NCBI GenBank assembly: GCA_000310025.1
Contig: FN649752.1
Span: forward strand, 3,396,324 to 3,451,873
Source of the DNA: Ectocarpus siliculosus
Lineage: Eukaryota > Sar > Phaeophyceae > Ectocarpales > Ectocarpaceae
DNA length: 55,550 bases
Reading direction: 5' to 3'
Each line of letters begins with the position of its first letter. Positions within the stretch are counted from its first letter, which is position 1. The notes under the pieces are model-generated. The model made no database searches, was not told the origin of the DNA, and was given only the letters and a program-made list of their open reading frames with translations. The translations under genes and the position numbers were made by a program. Positions 31,089 through 45,200 of this stretch are shown here, one piece after another.

Positions 31089-34000
31089 CTGCAAGGAAAA
31101 AGACATGCACACATCACATTTTAGGTATGGTTATCACACGTTGGTATGTTGTGACTTTGTTCGGTGCACAATCAATCGTGTATTCACCGCAAACAAACTT
31201 GTTTCATGTACACACACACACGTGTCCGTCCTTCTTCTACTTACATAATATCTCAAAACAGTCAACGACCCACTGAAATGCCAGCTGACAATATATTTTG
31301 GTCAGTGTTGGGAAGCGAGAATAGTCTAGATACCTGCGAAGATTGAACTTCCAAGAATGACTGGGGAGAGGCGACGAGGCGAGACGGGAGGACTAATAAT
31401 GTGCACCCGCTTGGTTTTGGTGAGACGGAGTTAATGTCTCCTCTTTTCTCAAGTTTCAAAAGTGTACCTAGCCTACAGATTTTTTTACCATGCATCCGTT
31501 GTGTATACAGCTTGGTACAGCCGTAGTAAGGCTCTAGGTCCATATTGCATGCTCAAACTTTGTTGTAATAAGGGGACCAACCGACTCGCACTTGCTGCTG
31601 CTGCTGCTGCGGCGGCGGCTGCTGCTGCTGGCACAAAATGGATGTGTGTCACTTTGTAGAGTGCACTGGTCAAGGAGCAGAGGAACTGGTTGTCTGACAT
31701 GGTTGTCTGACGACCTTCATAGTCTACGGTCGCAGGTACATTGGTACTTCGATGCTTCTACTGCTGTAGTTGTGGTCGAACCTTGCTTGGTGGACTCGTG
31801 AGAAAGATCATGATCATCCGGCCAAACAACGGAGATTGCGTAGATTTCCATCCTTCGCACGACCCCCCTTTCATCCTACCTGTACGTCTTCTACAAATAT
31901 ATTAGGTGCGCTTGCAAAAGCGCTTGACATGTTGCCAGAGCCCCTCTTCCTACCTCACGGGCAAGGAACAGCATCTCGAGAGGCCACCACTGCTGGTGGT
32001 GCAGCACCCCGGCCTTGTCTTGGAAGGTGACTACGATCAGGAAACACACAGCACACAACACACGACACCCACCCACGGCAGACAAACGCGGCGGAATAAA
32101 CTTTTGAAGTTTTGAAAGTATTTGCCGCCACACCACACACCACAGCAGTTCGATTTGAGTCCCGTTGCGCGATCGCCTTGAAACGAGATGGGTATGCAAT
32201 TCATTTGCAGGCATCCTAGCCAATGTGCCTGGCCTCTGCGCTCTAGCGCAACCAGTGTGCACAGAAGAAGTTGCTGCGGGCGGAGAGACAAAACACACAA
32301 ATCATCCGATCAGCCCGCGCGATCTGGGCTACTCGGGGATCCTGCTCTTTCGCCTCCTCTATCCTTGATCGAACCTTTCCCGCTGTACATGCAGTCTACA
32401 CCCTTGTCTCGGCTGAGAGTGGCTACGGAACTCATAGACACTAAACGTGCGTGACCTACAGCAGTAGCTTCTAAGGGACCCGGCTGGACGCTTACCGAAG
32501 AAAGGCGAACCAGAGAGGGCGAGGGAACCGGCTGTCCGGTCGTTGTTGCTGATGATGTGCACGGCGGTAGGTCGACTAAGTCCGCAGGGCTTGGAGTGAT
32601 TTGCTTGGATCGTGCGAGGCCGAAGAAAAGAGAGAAGCGGGGTAGCGAGTCAAACCTCTGGAGTAACCCTCAGCAGTAGTGGAAGTGGAGGTGCGACACT
32701 CTCTCAATCAATCTCATTGCACTCTCTTGTCAACAAATGGAACGAGCGGAACCACACTGATGAACAAAAAAAAAGGAGGGTCAACACTTGGTCAACAAAA
32801 CAATGGTTGCGAACAACAGGCACGAAAGCGGTGGAATCTTGACAGGGGCACGCCTACAAAAACTACCCACCACCACCGCTCTACAACGACTCTAACAGCA
32901 GGACAAGGCCAGTAGCACACACAAGGGGCACAGCCGTCTGTCGCTTTACCGCGAATGCACTGGCTCGACGGGCAGAAGGCCTACAATGTACAAGGATAGG
33001 AGAGCGTGGACGGTCCGCTCGCCACAGGGGCAGCAAGTGCTACTGCTGTATGGTGTGTTTCTTCAGCCAGCATCTGCTTTTGGCGGGCCTTTCGATGCAG
33101 CATTCACAACTGTAGTGTTCTCACAACCGAATGCAAGGCCCAACGATAGAGCAGAGTGGCCAAGGACTGAGCTACGCGCGAGATAGGAGAGAAAGCCAGT
33201 CGCAGAACGTGGTTCGAGAGATGGTTGAACAAAACATGCAGCATCGCTGCTTCTGTCCGATCATGGTTTGAGATCCTGAGCGGACGAGCCTCTCACCGTG
33301 CAAAAACCTATCAACAGAGGGGATAGAAAACAGCTTATGCGGTGGAAAGGCTCTCCCCCCCGCTGCGAAATATCCACAAACAAACCGTCCGACACACCAT
33401 ACCGTGGCCGGCTCGCTAACCGAAGGTTGCGAGCTGTTTAGCTACAACTGGAGCCATGCCCAAACGGCCGGAACGAGAGGGTGAAGGCTGGGAGAGAGGA
33501 GAGCATGGGAGGCTGCGGTACATGACTGCCCCCGTATCTTTTTCTCACCTGCTGGACCAGCTGGCAACCGGCCGACAGCTTCATCCCTTGAAAGTAACAG
33601 CTCTGCCGAGGCAAGCATCCCCTCCTCACCCGCGGGTAGGATCGGGCTCTCGCACACCCGCGAGCACGATTGTGTTGAGCTGCGATGGCTGGATCTTGGG
33701 CGCTGCTCGATCTTGGGGTCGCTCGGCCGAGGACTTTATCGGTCCACATCAGAGATTTTCAGAGAGAGGATGCGGAGAGAACGTGGGGCCCTTGGCTGGA
33801 TCAACCAACATGTATGTACGCTCGGCCATCGAAGCGCGACGTGAGTGGCAGGCCCAGGAGCTGTGAGAGGTGCCTGGGCTCCGTGCGGCACGGCAGGCGC
33901 GGTGATGCATGGACTGCCTGGGATGAAGCTTGCTGGTTGGGAGAAAGGTAGGTGCGAAAATGACCATGTCCCGTTTTATAATTGATTTTTGAGGGCCCCG

Positions 34001-36879
34001 CGGCTCCCGCCCCCCCCCCCCCCCCCTACACCCGCTGCTCCCCCTAAGATTATGGGACCCTCCGACTTCCTTCGCATGTGGGTGAAATAAGTACTATTTA
34101 TTTAGTGTTTTACACGTTGATCCAAATCATGTGTAAAGCGTAATTTACTTCAGCCCTACTGTGTACTGTAGCCTCTTCAAAAAAACGTGTCGTCACTGTC
34201 TGAGATCACACACATTATTATTACTACATGCAAACAAATGTTTTTTACATGTACTACCACTGCTGTACGCGGTCGCCAATCTATTCAGTTATTTACAGTA
34301 CAGTATGGTTCGGGAGTGAAAAACGACCAACATATGCCGAACTTTTTGAACGACAGAATGACGTCGCCTGGCTTGTTCGTGTCCGCGTTGGTGACGAGAG
34401 CGCTGCGTGTCTCGGGTCTTCAGACGTGCTGTGATATGATACGCCCGCGAGCTATTGAAGAACCAACACCGGCGGAGTTGTACACTAGCCCCAACAAATC
34501 CTGCCCGGTGAACCTCTCAGCAGATGGTCGATCGACTACTATTATTATAGTTCACAGAAACATTTGGAAATAAATCAGGCGACGATCAGTGACCCCGGGG
34601 AAGAGAATCTCGTATTGTTGGGATCTCCAACCCCTCGCGAAATATTCAGACAACTGGATACATACGAAGACGATCGATCTATGTGGATGATCCAGGGAAA
34701 GGTCTTGCTTCGCCAAACTGACTACACTGCGTCTGTCTCCAGCCCATGTGCGGCGGGCGCTGAACAACCCACCAACAAGACTACATACTACAACACAACA
34801 CCAAAATTCGGGGGAATCTCGGCCGGAGAACTAGCTAGGCGATGGGCAGCTCTCCATTGGACGAATCACTCACCTATCGCTGCCTGCCGTACGCGGCGAA
34901 CATCTCTTCATTGTAGACGACCTCAGGATTAGTGTAGTGGGTGGCGCTGCAAGACTTCGCGAAGGAGACGCCGGTTGTTGGATTTCATTGAGCCGAAAAC
35001 AACCAACGACGACGACCTGCCCGTCGTCATGCTGTATCCCGATCGAAAGCGCTTCATTCACGGTAAGCTGGTGGCGAAGAAAAATCGTCCCCGCGGAAGG
35101 GCCGTGCTACTTGTCATTCTCTCTACATCTTTTATGTGATTTAATTCAAGGGCTCCTTCTTTCTGTGTTGTCGGGGTGCGATGTGTTTGATGCGCGTCTG
35201 CCGAGGCCCGAAATCAGGCGGGCATATAAAAAAATCGAGCGTTTCGGTTTTTATGTTTACTCCGGCGGCATGTTTCGGCCAGAAACGAGAGTGCACGCGC
35301 TGGTGCTTGTCTGCGGCTCGTTGCTGATTGGACTCTGGAAGTCCGTTAGACTTCCTGCCAGAACCAATCTCGTCTTCATTGTCGAAGTTAACGAAACGAC
35401 GACAGTTCGCACGGTCACAAGCAAGCTTAGGTACTCTTCAGTGTTTCCGTGCCCCAAACATGGGTTGAAAAAATAAGACCGCCCGGAGGGAGTTTCGGCT
35501 CCCTGCGACGGGTTTTCTCGTACTTAGTGGAGCCTAGAGAGAGAACGAGTGCCGACAGCGCTGGCTGGCTGAGCATGAATAGTCAAAAGTCTCAACTGGA
35601 CACGAAGGCAAAGAAATTAAAGGGTTTTGTGGTCCCGCGCCCACTCGCCAACGGATCCAATATCTCAAGTTGTGAACGGAGGGATTCTCGATATTTCACG
35701 CAGGAACATGGGCTCGGTAGAGTTCGTTGAGAGACAAACCCCCGCTTATGTACGCATCATCTCCACGTGAAGCTTCGTCCGTAGGGCCAGGATACCGTCA
35801 TCCAAGACAGCATAAAGCCCGCGCATGCTACATAGATTCGCCCGGCTCCGGTAGGAAGTAGACGAACCCACCCACCGTATGGTACCACCCACGTTGGCGC
35901 GGCCAAAACTGGGCCACGCTCGACGGAGCGTTACGTACATCGTACATCAAAAGTTGGACTCAAATCGTCTCATGCTTCAAGTGTCGTGTGGTTTTCGGCG
36001 AGCGGATGACCCGTCAGTTGAGCGATCCACCCCGCCCTACCGCTCTCGCTGTCCTTCATCGACCAGGAGACCAAAACTAAAACGTCTGCGCAAGGACCAC
36101 AAAAAACGCGACTCCACCTGCATCGACAAGATATGCTTGATTCGACTCTCCCAAACCCCTTCAAGCTTGCACTACCGGCGCGTTGGGACCTGAAAGCGCC
36201 CAAGGTTACAGTACCCATGAACCGCAAAACGAAAATATCAACAACCAGCAACGAGGATTACAACGCAAGAGATGGGGCTGGAGGGCGGGGTTTTTACGAG
36301 AAGTCGCACGAGGTGTGGCGGGGACCAGGTACTTGTTGATGGCCTCTCTATGAAGAGGGGACACCTGAGGTCCAAAATATAGTAACGCCCGCTTCATCAC
36401 ACTCGCTCAACCAGAAACCGTATGCGCGTTCACGACCGTGCCTCGAACCCCTCCCTCCCCAAAAGAGTAGACCTGACTAGGGCAACAAGGTCGTGCGCTT
36501 CGACAGTACTTGGTGTACAAAATAACCTTCTATACTTGTAGGTAAAAAAAACATCCCGTTGGCCAGGATTTGCCGTCGGTCCCTTTTGAGTAACTAAATG
36601 ACTGCAGCAGCCGGGTGATCCACACCTCAGACAAAAAGATGCTACTCAAGTCTCGATCTCCTGTTTCTTTTCAACAAGAACAACGAAACGAACGATAACC
36701 AAAAGCAGAACAGGCAGGCAGTCCTCCGCACATGGCACACGCAGATCAGAAACAAACAAGGCTACGACCAAGTGGGCAAACAAACCACCTTCCTTCCCAC
36801 AGGAATGCCGCCGAACACGCCCAAATCATGCCGAGCGAGATCAGCAAAACATAGAAAGATGCTCCTGGTCAGAGAGACA
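31089..36879. other. Region without a recognised gene
   Basis: Short protein-like stretches exist, such as minus 32350-32290 (EEAKEQDPRVAQIARADR), minus 32573-32496 with a donor GTAAGC, and plus about 34955-35134 (VVMLYPDRKRFIHG followed by a possible donor). None could be tied to a family or joined into a gene. A GCT/GCG repeat lies at 31590-31630. Confidence 0.4.
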
Positions 36880-39800
36880 TCATGGAGCGAACTCTACTCT
36901 CAAGGAAGACATCATGAACTCGCGCTGGATGCGCTGCATGATCTCCATCCTGATCGACTTCAGGCTTGCGCTTGACCCCGTCATCTTCAGCGTTATCACC
37001 GGCTGCAACAGAAGACAAGGCGGTGCCGACAACAAGGTGGGGGGGAGGTCATCACAGACGGCCCAGAAAAAACTAACAACGCACGGGTAGGTGTTCGGCG
37101 CGATCGGGAAGGTGAGGGAGACTGAGGTGTAAACAAAGAGAACGCTAAAAAATCGAACAACACGAGCTGCGTTGTTGGTAGGTCACCGAACACATTACTG
37201 CTTTGGGCCTAAGTGAGGCAATTGTCCATGTCATGTTTGGGACCCGACGAGCTCTACATTTTGGTCCTCCTTTTCGAACTGTGTCTGTGGTGGATCAGAG
37301 GCGCCCTCTGAGGCAGTGCCATGGCCCATACCTGTGCCCACCGGCCTAATGGATCGGGCTGGAGGGCGTGGACTTCAGTCTACAATACACACACTACCAA
37401 AACCAAGCTAGCATTTGTGTCACGGTCCGTTGGAGCGGGTTGCCCTCTCGTTTGTAGTCGCCAGCTATCGCATGTTGTAGTCACATGTGTGCCAGTCAAC
37501 ACCCAAAGCTCGAGTGACTGGCCCCCTTTCGAAAAATTGGAAAAAAATGGTTTCGGTCCCGTGCCCTGTCAACAGTTGGGTGATAATACGCCGCGTTTCG
37601 GCAACGAAGACCATGACAACGTGCTTCATGTTGCTAACTTGATCTTGTTATTCGGCGGACCAAGTTCATGTCCACGTCGATGTTGGCGGCGAAGCATGCG
37701 GCAGAATGGCCAAGCAAGTGTCGATGCACTCATATCAATAAATGGTGCGTGTCTCCTAATGTTCACCGAGAAAAGAGTTACCTGAATCGAAGACACCCCG
37801 GTAAGCGATTGAATGTTGATGCTTCCCCCCGCCACGCTCAGGAATGGCCGTACCCCGTCCAGCACCTTCTCGACGTTCTCAACCTGCATGCAATTGCATA
37901 AAAAACACATTTTTTTCGTGATGGAGAAGCAGAAGAGAGGGGGCGACGAGAGTTAGCGTTGAAGAAGCGGAACGTGTACCCAGCGTTACTCAAGCCACCA
38001 AGCACACAACATGTCGTTTGTTCGCGTGCTTGGCTTGGCAGAAAGAAAAGTACAGCAACAGGCCGCGAAACGAGGCGCTTGTAATAAAGTTTGTGGTGCC
38101 AACCAAACGTACGGGTTGGAGGAGACGGGTGTCAAGACAACGTGGCACCGAGAGCCACACTGAGCCCTCTCGCACACCGCCGTCTCTCTTGGCTTGCTGA
38201 AAACCTCCGTTTGAATTTAGGGTCCGAAGACAAGCACAACAGGGGGAGGGTGAGGTGTGGAAACCAACTTCCCCGTACCCTACAGTACGCACAAAGTAAC
38301 AAGTCGTGTACATGAAAATAAAAAATAAAGGAAACAAACGAACCGGAATGAGCATTCGTTCTTCTCTCTACGCGTCGAAACCAAAGTTTGGAACACCTGC
38401 CTTGCGTCCGAGGCAACAACAAGGGCATGGACCACGTCGGACCCTAGACCTGAAGATTTCGGAGCACTCACGTCATCCCCAATGAGGAACCGGTTGCGCC
38501 TAATTTCAAACCCATAATCTCCTAGATGTTTTTCCGAGGTTGTGAGGCGGGAAAACATAGTGGCAGGAAGAAATAACCCCGGCTTTGGAGCAGCACATCC
38601 AAACATCTCCAAGGGCAACACAGGTCGATGCTATCTCCCTCTAGGACGTCGCATCCACCCGGTACCGAACAGGCCGGGAAGTACTGAGCTGAATTCTTCC
38701 ATACTGCATGAAACACGACGATGGGCGCACAATTATTCAGTTCTGCTCCGAGCGGACATGTATGACATAAAAAAAGAAAAAAAGACGCTCGCGCCCTCTA
38801 CCTTCCTACACCACCCGACAACCACCAGCACACATCCCTCGCTCGCAGCTCTGTTATCTCACCGTCAGCTCCGGGCCGTTGGGGATGGACTGTACGACCT
38901 CGCTGATCTCCGGGATCCGTTGCACTAATCGCCTCTCCAGACCCATCTTCATCGTCATCGTGCTGGAAGGGCAGCTGCCGCAGGCGCCCTCCAGCTCCAG
39001 CCGCACCACCGGACCGTCTATCTCCACCACCCGCACGTTCCCGCTGGAAAAAAAAGCACCAGGAGAGAGGGGGAGGGGGGGTGATGTTCTTGGTTGTCAT
39101 CGACCCACAAAAAAGACTCACATAGTTCAGGTATATGCTAAGTTTTGGCGCAGCGTGCGATAACCGTGTCTGGGTTGGCGGGAGGGGGGGGGGGGGGGGG
39201 CGTACTCTTATGTTTTGCATGCCTTAGCGGTTAGACCATTGACCACGCGTCCTCGAGAGGACGGAGCATTGTTCCCACAGGACCGATCACCGATGGCCAA
39301 TCGTTCCTTCCTACTTTGCCAAAGGTGGCTCAAAAACGTCTTCCCTAGTCTGTCTATCCTAACGATATCCCTTCCCGCCTTTTCAAAACACTTCCTACTC
39401 CCCAGTACAGCTACCGTCCTCTCCTCTCTATTCCATGCCTCAAACATCTCCCTGTACCTCCCTTCCATTTTTCCCAGCTCAGTCATGTACACTTCCCTCT
39501 CCTCTTCGTACCACGGACATTCCGCGACAACATGAACACGGTCTTCGCATTCGAAGCCGCAATCATATTTGAACTTGTCGTCTTCGTCGTCTACCGTCCT
39601 ATGTCTTCGTCGACGTTCTCGAAGGCATATGTCCCCGGTCCTGAATTTGACCTTAAGCTTTGGTCCCTGCATCCATTGGTCCATGTAGGTAATCCTTGTA
39701 CCCTATTCCTTCTTTCAACATTCTGTACACTTCTAGACCCTCGTTATCCTCGGTTTCTTTCCTTAGATTCTGTTCTTCTCTCTCGGCACAAGCAACAGAT

Positions 39801-41874
39801 ATCTTCTCCTTGAACCCCTGTAGACCCTCCGTTTCCAGCGTTTCATCTTCGTCGATGTCTAACCCCTTCCATACGTCCTCTACAACCTTGACCCATTCCG
39901 TGGGGTGTCTACCCCTCTTTTTGTTTGTCCGCTTCGCCTCCCATACTATTGTCGGCGGGAGGGGGGGGGATAAGAGTGGGGGGGGGGATAAGAGTGTACC
40001 AGCCACAAGTCGCAAGGCCAGAGGTGGAATCTTGCGTCATTGCACGCCACAGACGGCGCTGGGTAGGTCTATGATTGATGGAGGAAAGAAGAAAGGCGTC
40101 AATTTTAGTCACGCCCTGCCAGTCTTCACCCCAAACCGGCGCCGGACGCTGAGGAAGGCGCATGTAGGTTGCCGCAGTAAAGCGGTATGGGGTTTCGACG
40201 ACATGTGTTCACCATCAAAGGCTCCATATACGCGATTCTAGCAATCAAAATGTGGAATTCTATCCTGTACAAGTTGTTGCGTGGTTGGGTGTGCATTGGT
40301 TTGGGTCTTTTTTAACTTTTCAGTGTTGAGGACGCAACGACGTAATATATCTGCACACAACGAACCCGTTGCGCTTTCGCCACAACTCCCGTCGAAACGA
40401 GAAACACGCAACACGCAACCACAAGTTACAAGAATCGACGCCATCAAAGCGGTTCGAATTGAGACGGAACAAGCAACAGGAAACTGATACATCGATCGCC
40501 GCAGGATCCCATCGGCGCAAATTGCCGACATCGGCAAGCCATGTGGAGCGATCACGACAGAATGCCAACTCAATCACCTGCACCATCCTCAGCCGTCACA
40601 AACTCTCACCAGAGAGAGAATGCCCTGTGGTCGACGGGAAAAAAACTGTGGTATAGTATGTTTCATAACACTGCGCGTAAGCTACAGACAAGCAAGCAGG
40701 TTTTCAAGCTGTCAGCGACATCCTTATCAGTGTGAAATGTAGGCGTCTCTGTAGGACCGTTAGTACTTGTTTGGGATATTTCGCAAGGGGCGCGCCCGCC
40801 TGGCAAATTTTGTGTGTTTCGTTTCAACGCCGGACTGTTGACCAAGTCTAAGTATGCCAATCGCGCCGCGTATTTCTGAGCAGATCCAGAGACAGAGAGA
40901 CGGCAGAGATGTGCGACACACACGCAAGATGTCATCTGGCCTTCGTCTACGTTGATTTCATCCTTGACTTGTAGCCTACGTGATGGGCAGTGAGGGGCAG
41001 ACAAAGGAAAAGGACAACCACGTGGAGAGCGGGCAGCCCTCCTCTGCGTAGATCCAACAAGAGAGGCGTTTCACAAAGCGCTGTCCCCGGTGCAATATTA
41101 ACATTGCAACTTTGCCTTGTGTTTTTCCCTGCTGCTGAAGCACACAAGCTGGCTTCGCGATACATCCTCTGTGTGTGTTTGCTACCGTCAAAACCTCATT
41201 CGTTTATTGTTAGAAGAGGACGAGGGCGTGAAGGGGACAATTCTCATGCTCACAGCACACAAAAAAAGCCCCGCAACAGCAGCAGTCGCTCTAACAGCCA
41301 GCAGTAGCAACGCACCGGGCTCATGTAGTCCCAGCAGGGTGCAACAACACAAACACACGTGGAACATGCGCTTGCAAGTTGCGTCTTCATCTGCGAACAT
41401 CGCAGCTCCCGTCCATTCCCTCTCCTACACACATGTGCATACGTCTCACCCATCCGACATGAGGTACGGTCGCATCTCGTCCAGCACGGTCTCGACGTTC
41501 TCGAGGGTGAGCGTCAGCAAGGCCTCCGGGTCCTCCTCCTCATCTCCCATGTCCGCCATGCCGGGCGTGGCGAACGGAGATTCGATGTCCGTCGACGACA
41601 TGCGGCGAGGCTCAGCAGCCCCGGTCCGCCGCGGCGCCGCTCCCCACCCCCGCGCCTGCTGTTGCGCGCTGCTGCAGCTGCTGCTCGCTGCTGCTGTACG
41701 AGCCAGTGCGGACGTCGACGACGACGAGCATGAGCGGCAGTACGCTGGGCCCGCCGGGACGAACGCAGGGGGCGCAAAGGCCCCCGCCCGCGAATTCTGG
41801 AGCGAGGTCGCTGCTACAGCCGCCACCGCGATCCCTCTCACGAAGCTACTCCCCCTCCTCATGGTGAGTGGCAT
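36880..41874 (-). CDS. Plastid NFU-type iron-sulfur scaffold protein, four exons
   Basis: Exons 41874-41450, 39043-38863, 37883-37782 and 37002-36880 join in frame with GT..AG borders: 272 aa from ATG 41862, or 276 from 41874. NFU proteins carry and hand over [4Fe-4S] clusters in the SUF pathway. The N-terminus (GIAVAAVAATSLQNSRAGAFAPPAF) has a hydrophobic signal and an AFAP-like motif, as in proteins sent to complex red-lineage plastids. A first NifU C-terminal domain (ENVETVLDEMRPYL.., VRVVEIDGPVVRLELEGACG, SCPSSTMTMK) bears the cluster-binding CxxC (about Cys 159 and 162). A second, degenerate domain (ENVEKVLDGVRPFLSVAGGS, PVITLKMTGSSASLKSIRME) lacks the cysteines, as in plant plastid NFU1-3. 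Intron 1 (2.4 kb) contains a LINE fragment. The C-terminal tail after MQRIQREF is short; an additional exon cannot be excluded. Confidence 0.9.
39199..40015 (-). mobile_element. 3' part of a non-LTR retrotransposon (copy 2)
   Basis: Lies in intron 1 of the NFU gene on the same strand. Two minus frames (40015-39653 and 39684-39208) continue one another through a frameshift near 39680. Together they give the C-terminal region of a LINE ORF2, including a zinc knuckle CGFECEDRVHVVAEC (CX3CX4HX4C) and PWYEEER, then KERLAIGDRSCGN and GRVVNGLT. The reverse transcriptase itself is missing, so the copy is 5'-truncated and dead. The 3' end is followed by a pure run of C on the minus strand. Confidence 0.82.
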
Positions 41875-42293
41875 GTATGATGTGGTGCCGCTCTCGGAGC
41901 CGAGTGAGAAAGGGAGAGAGAGAGAGCCGCGAGAAACGCGCCGTCCCCAAAAAGCAAGCTCGCACAAAATCAACAGAAGAGAGCGAGGGTCAGCAAATGT
42001 TTATCTCTCTTAGCAGCTTCTTGACGAACGCAGCTAAGTTGGTCTCCGTGCTTCTTTACTTGTTGCGTGGGTGAATCACGGCAACACGGCGCTGTACGTA
42101 GCACCTCGAGGCGGCACATTTGCCTCATAGAGCCCCGTATATCATTGGGATACTCCTCAATTTACTCTGCGGGGCCTCAAGCTCAACGCTGGTTGTGGTG
42201 GACGCCCCAAACCCAAAAAACCGACCTGGAGCCAAAGCAAACGCGCAAAAGGCAACCAACAACCCTGTGATCCACACTCGCTAAGCGTACACC
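41875..42293. promoter_or_regulatory. Shared divergent promoter region of NFU and SR genes
   Basis: 419 nt separate the start codons of the minus-strand NFU gene and the plus-strand SR protein gene. It holds no other frame of note. No TATA box at a convincing distance was seen; a bidirectional promoter is inferred from position only. Confidence 0.45.
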
Positions 42294-45200
42294 ATGAGCC
42301 GCGACAGGGGGAGAGGCGGGTACGGCAGGGACGACAGCCGCGGCCGTGACCGCGGCGGCGACCGCGGGAGAGACTCCGGGCCGGGAAAGGTCTCCCTGCT
42401 CGTCCGCAACCTGACCTTCCGCACTCGAGTGGACGACGTGAAGCGTATCTTCACCGACTTCGGGGACGTGCGCGACGTCTACCTTCCCCTCGACTTCGGC
42501 ACACAGTGAGTCCAGTCCATAGCGCCCTTGCTCGGTGGCACCAAGCGATAGCGAGCGAAGCTCTCTCTCTACTCTCTCCTGCGAAAGTAGCTTTTTCCCT
42601 CGCATTTTTTGCACTGCTTTTTTTCATTTTCTGGGAAGCATCTATTATACATTATACATCCCATTTCCGTCGCTTTTGTGAATAGGTACAGGGTAGAGAG
42701 AGAGAAGAAAGAAATTGCAGTCGGCGGGGGGGCCGCCCTCCTCCTTGGGCCGCCTTGCGAGACAGGGACCGCGGATATGTTCGCGAAACGCCCGCGCCTC
42801 TGCCGCTTCGATGAACCCGATAACATACAACAGTCGGCGTCTTTTTTCGTCTCATCACCCCTTCAAAAAGTATGGTATAATTTAATAGGGATTCTATTTT
42901 TTTGCGTTCTCGCGTCAGTTAGTCTGTGTTTTGGCGTCGTCGTGTGGACTTGTTGAGGGCGTGCCGGTCGGCTATCACAGGTCAGCCCGAGCTCGTCTGT
43001 GTGCGCCTGATGAAGTTCCAACCAAAGGTACCCATGATACATATTGGTCTGCACGGGAGGGAGACTCAAATCGGACTACAAGTATAGTCTCGTTATGTTT
43101 TGTTTTGTTTGGCGTTTGTGTGACAAACGAAACCGGCATGAACATACACGTATTTGTACTGGTTTGGACGTTTACTGCTGCTGTACTCATGCATGCATCT
43201 TGTGCAATCAATCAGCGTGTTCGTGGATATGATTCGGCACCAACGCGCCGACGCGGGATGCATCTCCTCCGTCTTTTGCCGTACACGTCAGTCAAGTAAC
43301 ATTCTTGGCCATGGAACACTCACTGCTATTTTTCGACTCCCTCGTATGCTGCACAGACGTAGCGCAGTCGGTGCCAAAAGAGAGATGCACACACACGATT
43401 TTTATTTTATTTTTTTGGCACCCCTATGTGTATACACTAAATAATAACCTGTGTCCACAGCACGCGTCCGTGTCAACGAGATAGATGTTGTAGATGTGGT
43501 TCGTGTCGCTTGGATCCACTCTCTGTCAAGAAGGAGAGCTGCAAATTTGCTTCGATCTTGTCGCAATGATGGATGAGATCAACCCACGACAACAAGGCAT
43601 TACAATGCGTGACCTGGTGGGCGAGCATGTGCATCGTATATCAAGGGCTCCACTCACACCAGCGCCGGCCCAATTGTGGCTCCTACTGGGTGTGTGTATT
43701 CTTGACCTCCTTTGTAAGACAGAGGAAGCTGTGTTCAGTATCTAGTCCTTTCGTTATAGTTGAAGGGACAACCTGCTGCACACACGCACGATTTTGACTG
43801 TCTCTTCCTTCCTCTTTTTTTTTCTTCTTGTGTGTTGCCGTCTCTTCGACGCTCTCACGGGGAAGAAGGGCAACTCTTTCGTGTGGTGGGAGGCGATAAG
43901 AAGGTCAAACGAACCAAGTGCCCAAGTCAAGTCAAGTCAAGAAGCCCCCCCCCCCCGGCCCCGAGTACTAGAGAATCCAAGAAACCACCCGTGTTGTCCC
44001 CCCGAAGCCGAGCCGATTCAAGCCAAGCCCCCAAGTCAAGCGTCTGTCTCGATTAGTGTTGGCGTTTTTCAACCCCCAAGACGTCCCTGCTGGGCCAACA
44101 ACTTTGTTGAGAGGGGGTGAGAGTGGGAGCGGGGGTGGATCTCAAGACAAAGAGCCGTGGATGTGAATCCCAAGAGAGGCAATTCCAAGTTTCCAAGCCC
44201 GAGCCAGGGAACAAGAGGACGGGGGAGGGAAGAAGGGAAGGGAAGGGAAGAGAAGAGGAACGGGAGAAGAAAAAGAGGGGGGTTCGGCACACAGGCCCCT
44301 TGGTCGCCTCGAGCTTGTCCGAAACGCGTCAGCGGGGTTACGTGGGTTTCTCTATGAAGTCGCGGGAATGAGAAGGGGGGTGCAGGCACAAGGTCCAGTG
44401 AAGCCAATCAAGAGAAGCTTGCGACAGAGAGTATATCCAAGATCCGACAGAGAAAGAAGAATCCCCGTCCCCCCCCCTCTGTTGCTGCCGGCGCAGAGGA
44501 GCATCAAGGCGGAACGGTGATTCGGTCGTGTGCCAGAGGCTGTATATGGTATTGGTAGGATTTGAATTCCGTTTGCGTATGCCGAGGTTTTGCATTTGTT
44601 GAGAGGGATAAGAGTGAGCGATGAGTCTTAATGTTGCGCCTGTTTTTGAGTATCGCAAATCCTTGAGCGCGTGTCGATTTCAATATCCCGAACACCCCAT
44701 GTCGTTACCTCTTTGTCGGGGGCAGTTTGTTTCTTGGTACGAGATGTTTCATTTCGGCGGCCGAAAAGCTTGTACCCTCCACAGCCTTTGTTCTCGCCTG
44801 CTGTGCTTTGGCCCTCACTGCTTCTGCCCCCTTTGTTGTGCACCCTTGCCATCGTCCGCCCCCCGCAACGCCTTCGGCTTACTCTGTGACTGCGACGTGA
44901 CTGGACCAAACGTGACACTGCTCGGTGCTTCCTTTGGCCGTGGTCATCTGGGCGAACAGGAAGCCTCGCGGCTTCGCTTTCGTGGAGGTGAGAAGAGGAC
45001 GCACAGCCAGCAAGGGAAACGCCGTTTTTTGTTGTTTTTTTTCGGTCGTACAGATGTCGTGTCGGCGGTAGCTGTTGCCGTTCGTGTAACACAAGCGGCA
45101 GCGTAGGTACACAGCAGTTGTTAGTTTGCGTTGTTGCTTTCACAAGGGTCTGATGGGATATGGCGACCGCTCTCTGCGTCTCTCTGATTAAACACCGGTA

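Noticed and set aside
31891-32030. Minus frame upstream of the midasin exon as the next midasin exon
   Set aside because: The peptide does not resemble the midasin sequence expected before the Walker B region and phases do not fit.
32290-32580. Possible minus-strand exons with EEAKEQDPRVAQIARADR and HIISNNDRTAGSLALSG
   Set aside because: Protein-like but no family recognised and no consistent phase between them; could be chance.
33440-33960. Minus-strand frames with MLASAELLLSRDEAVGRL and MAERTYMLVDPAKGPTF
   Set aside because: Competing frames are equally open and no domain or splice chain supports them.
34955-35134. Plus-strand frame with VVMLYPDRKRFIHG and a following GTAAGC
   Set aside because: No start, no partner exon and no family; left as a note.
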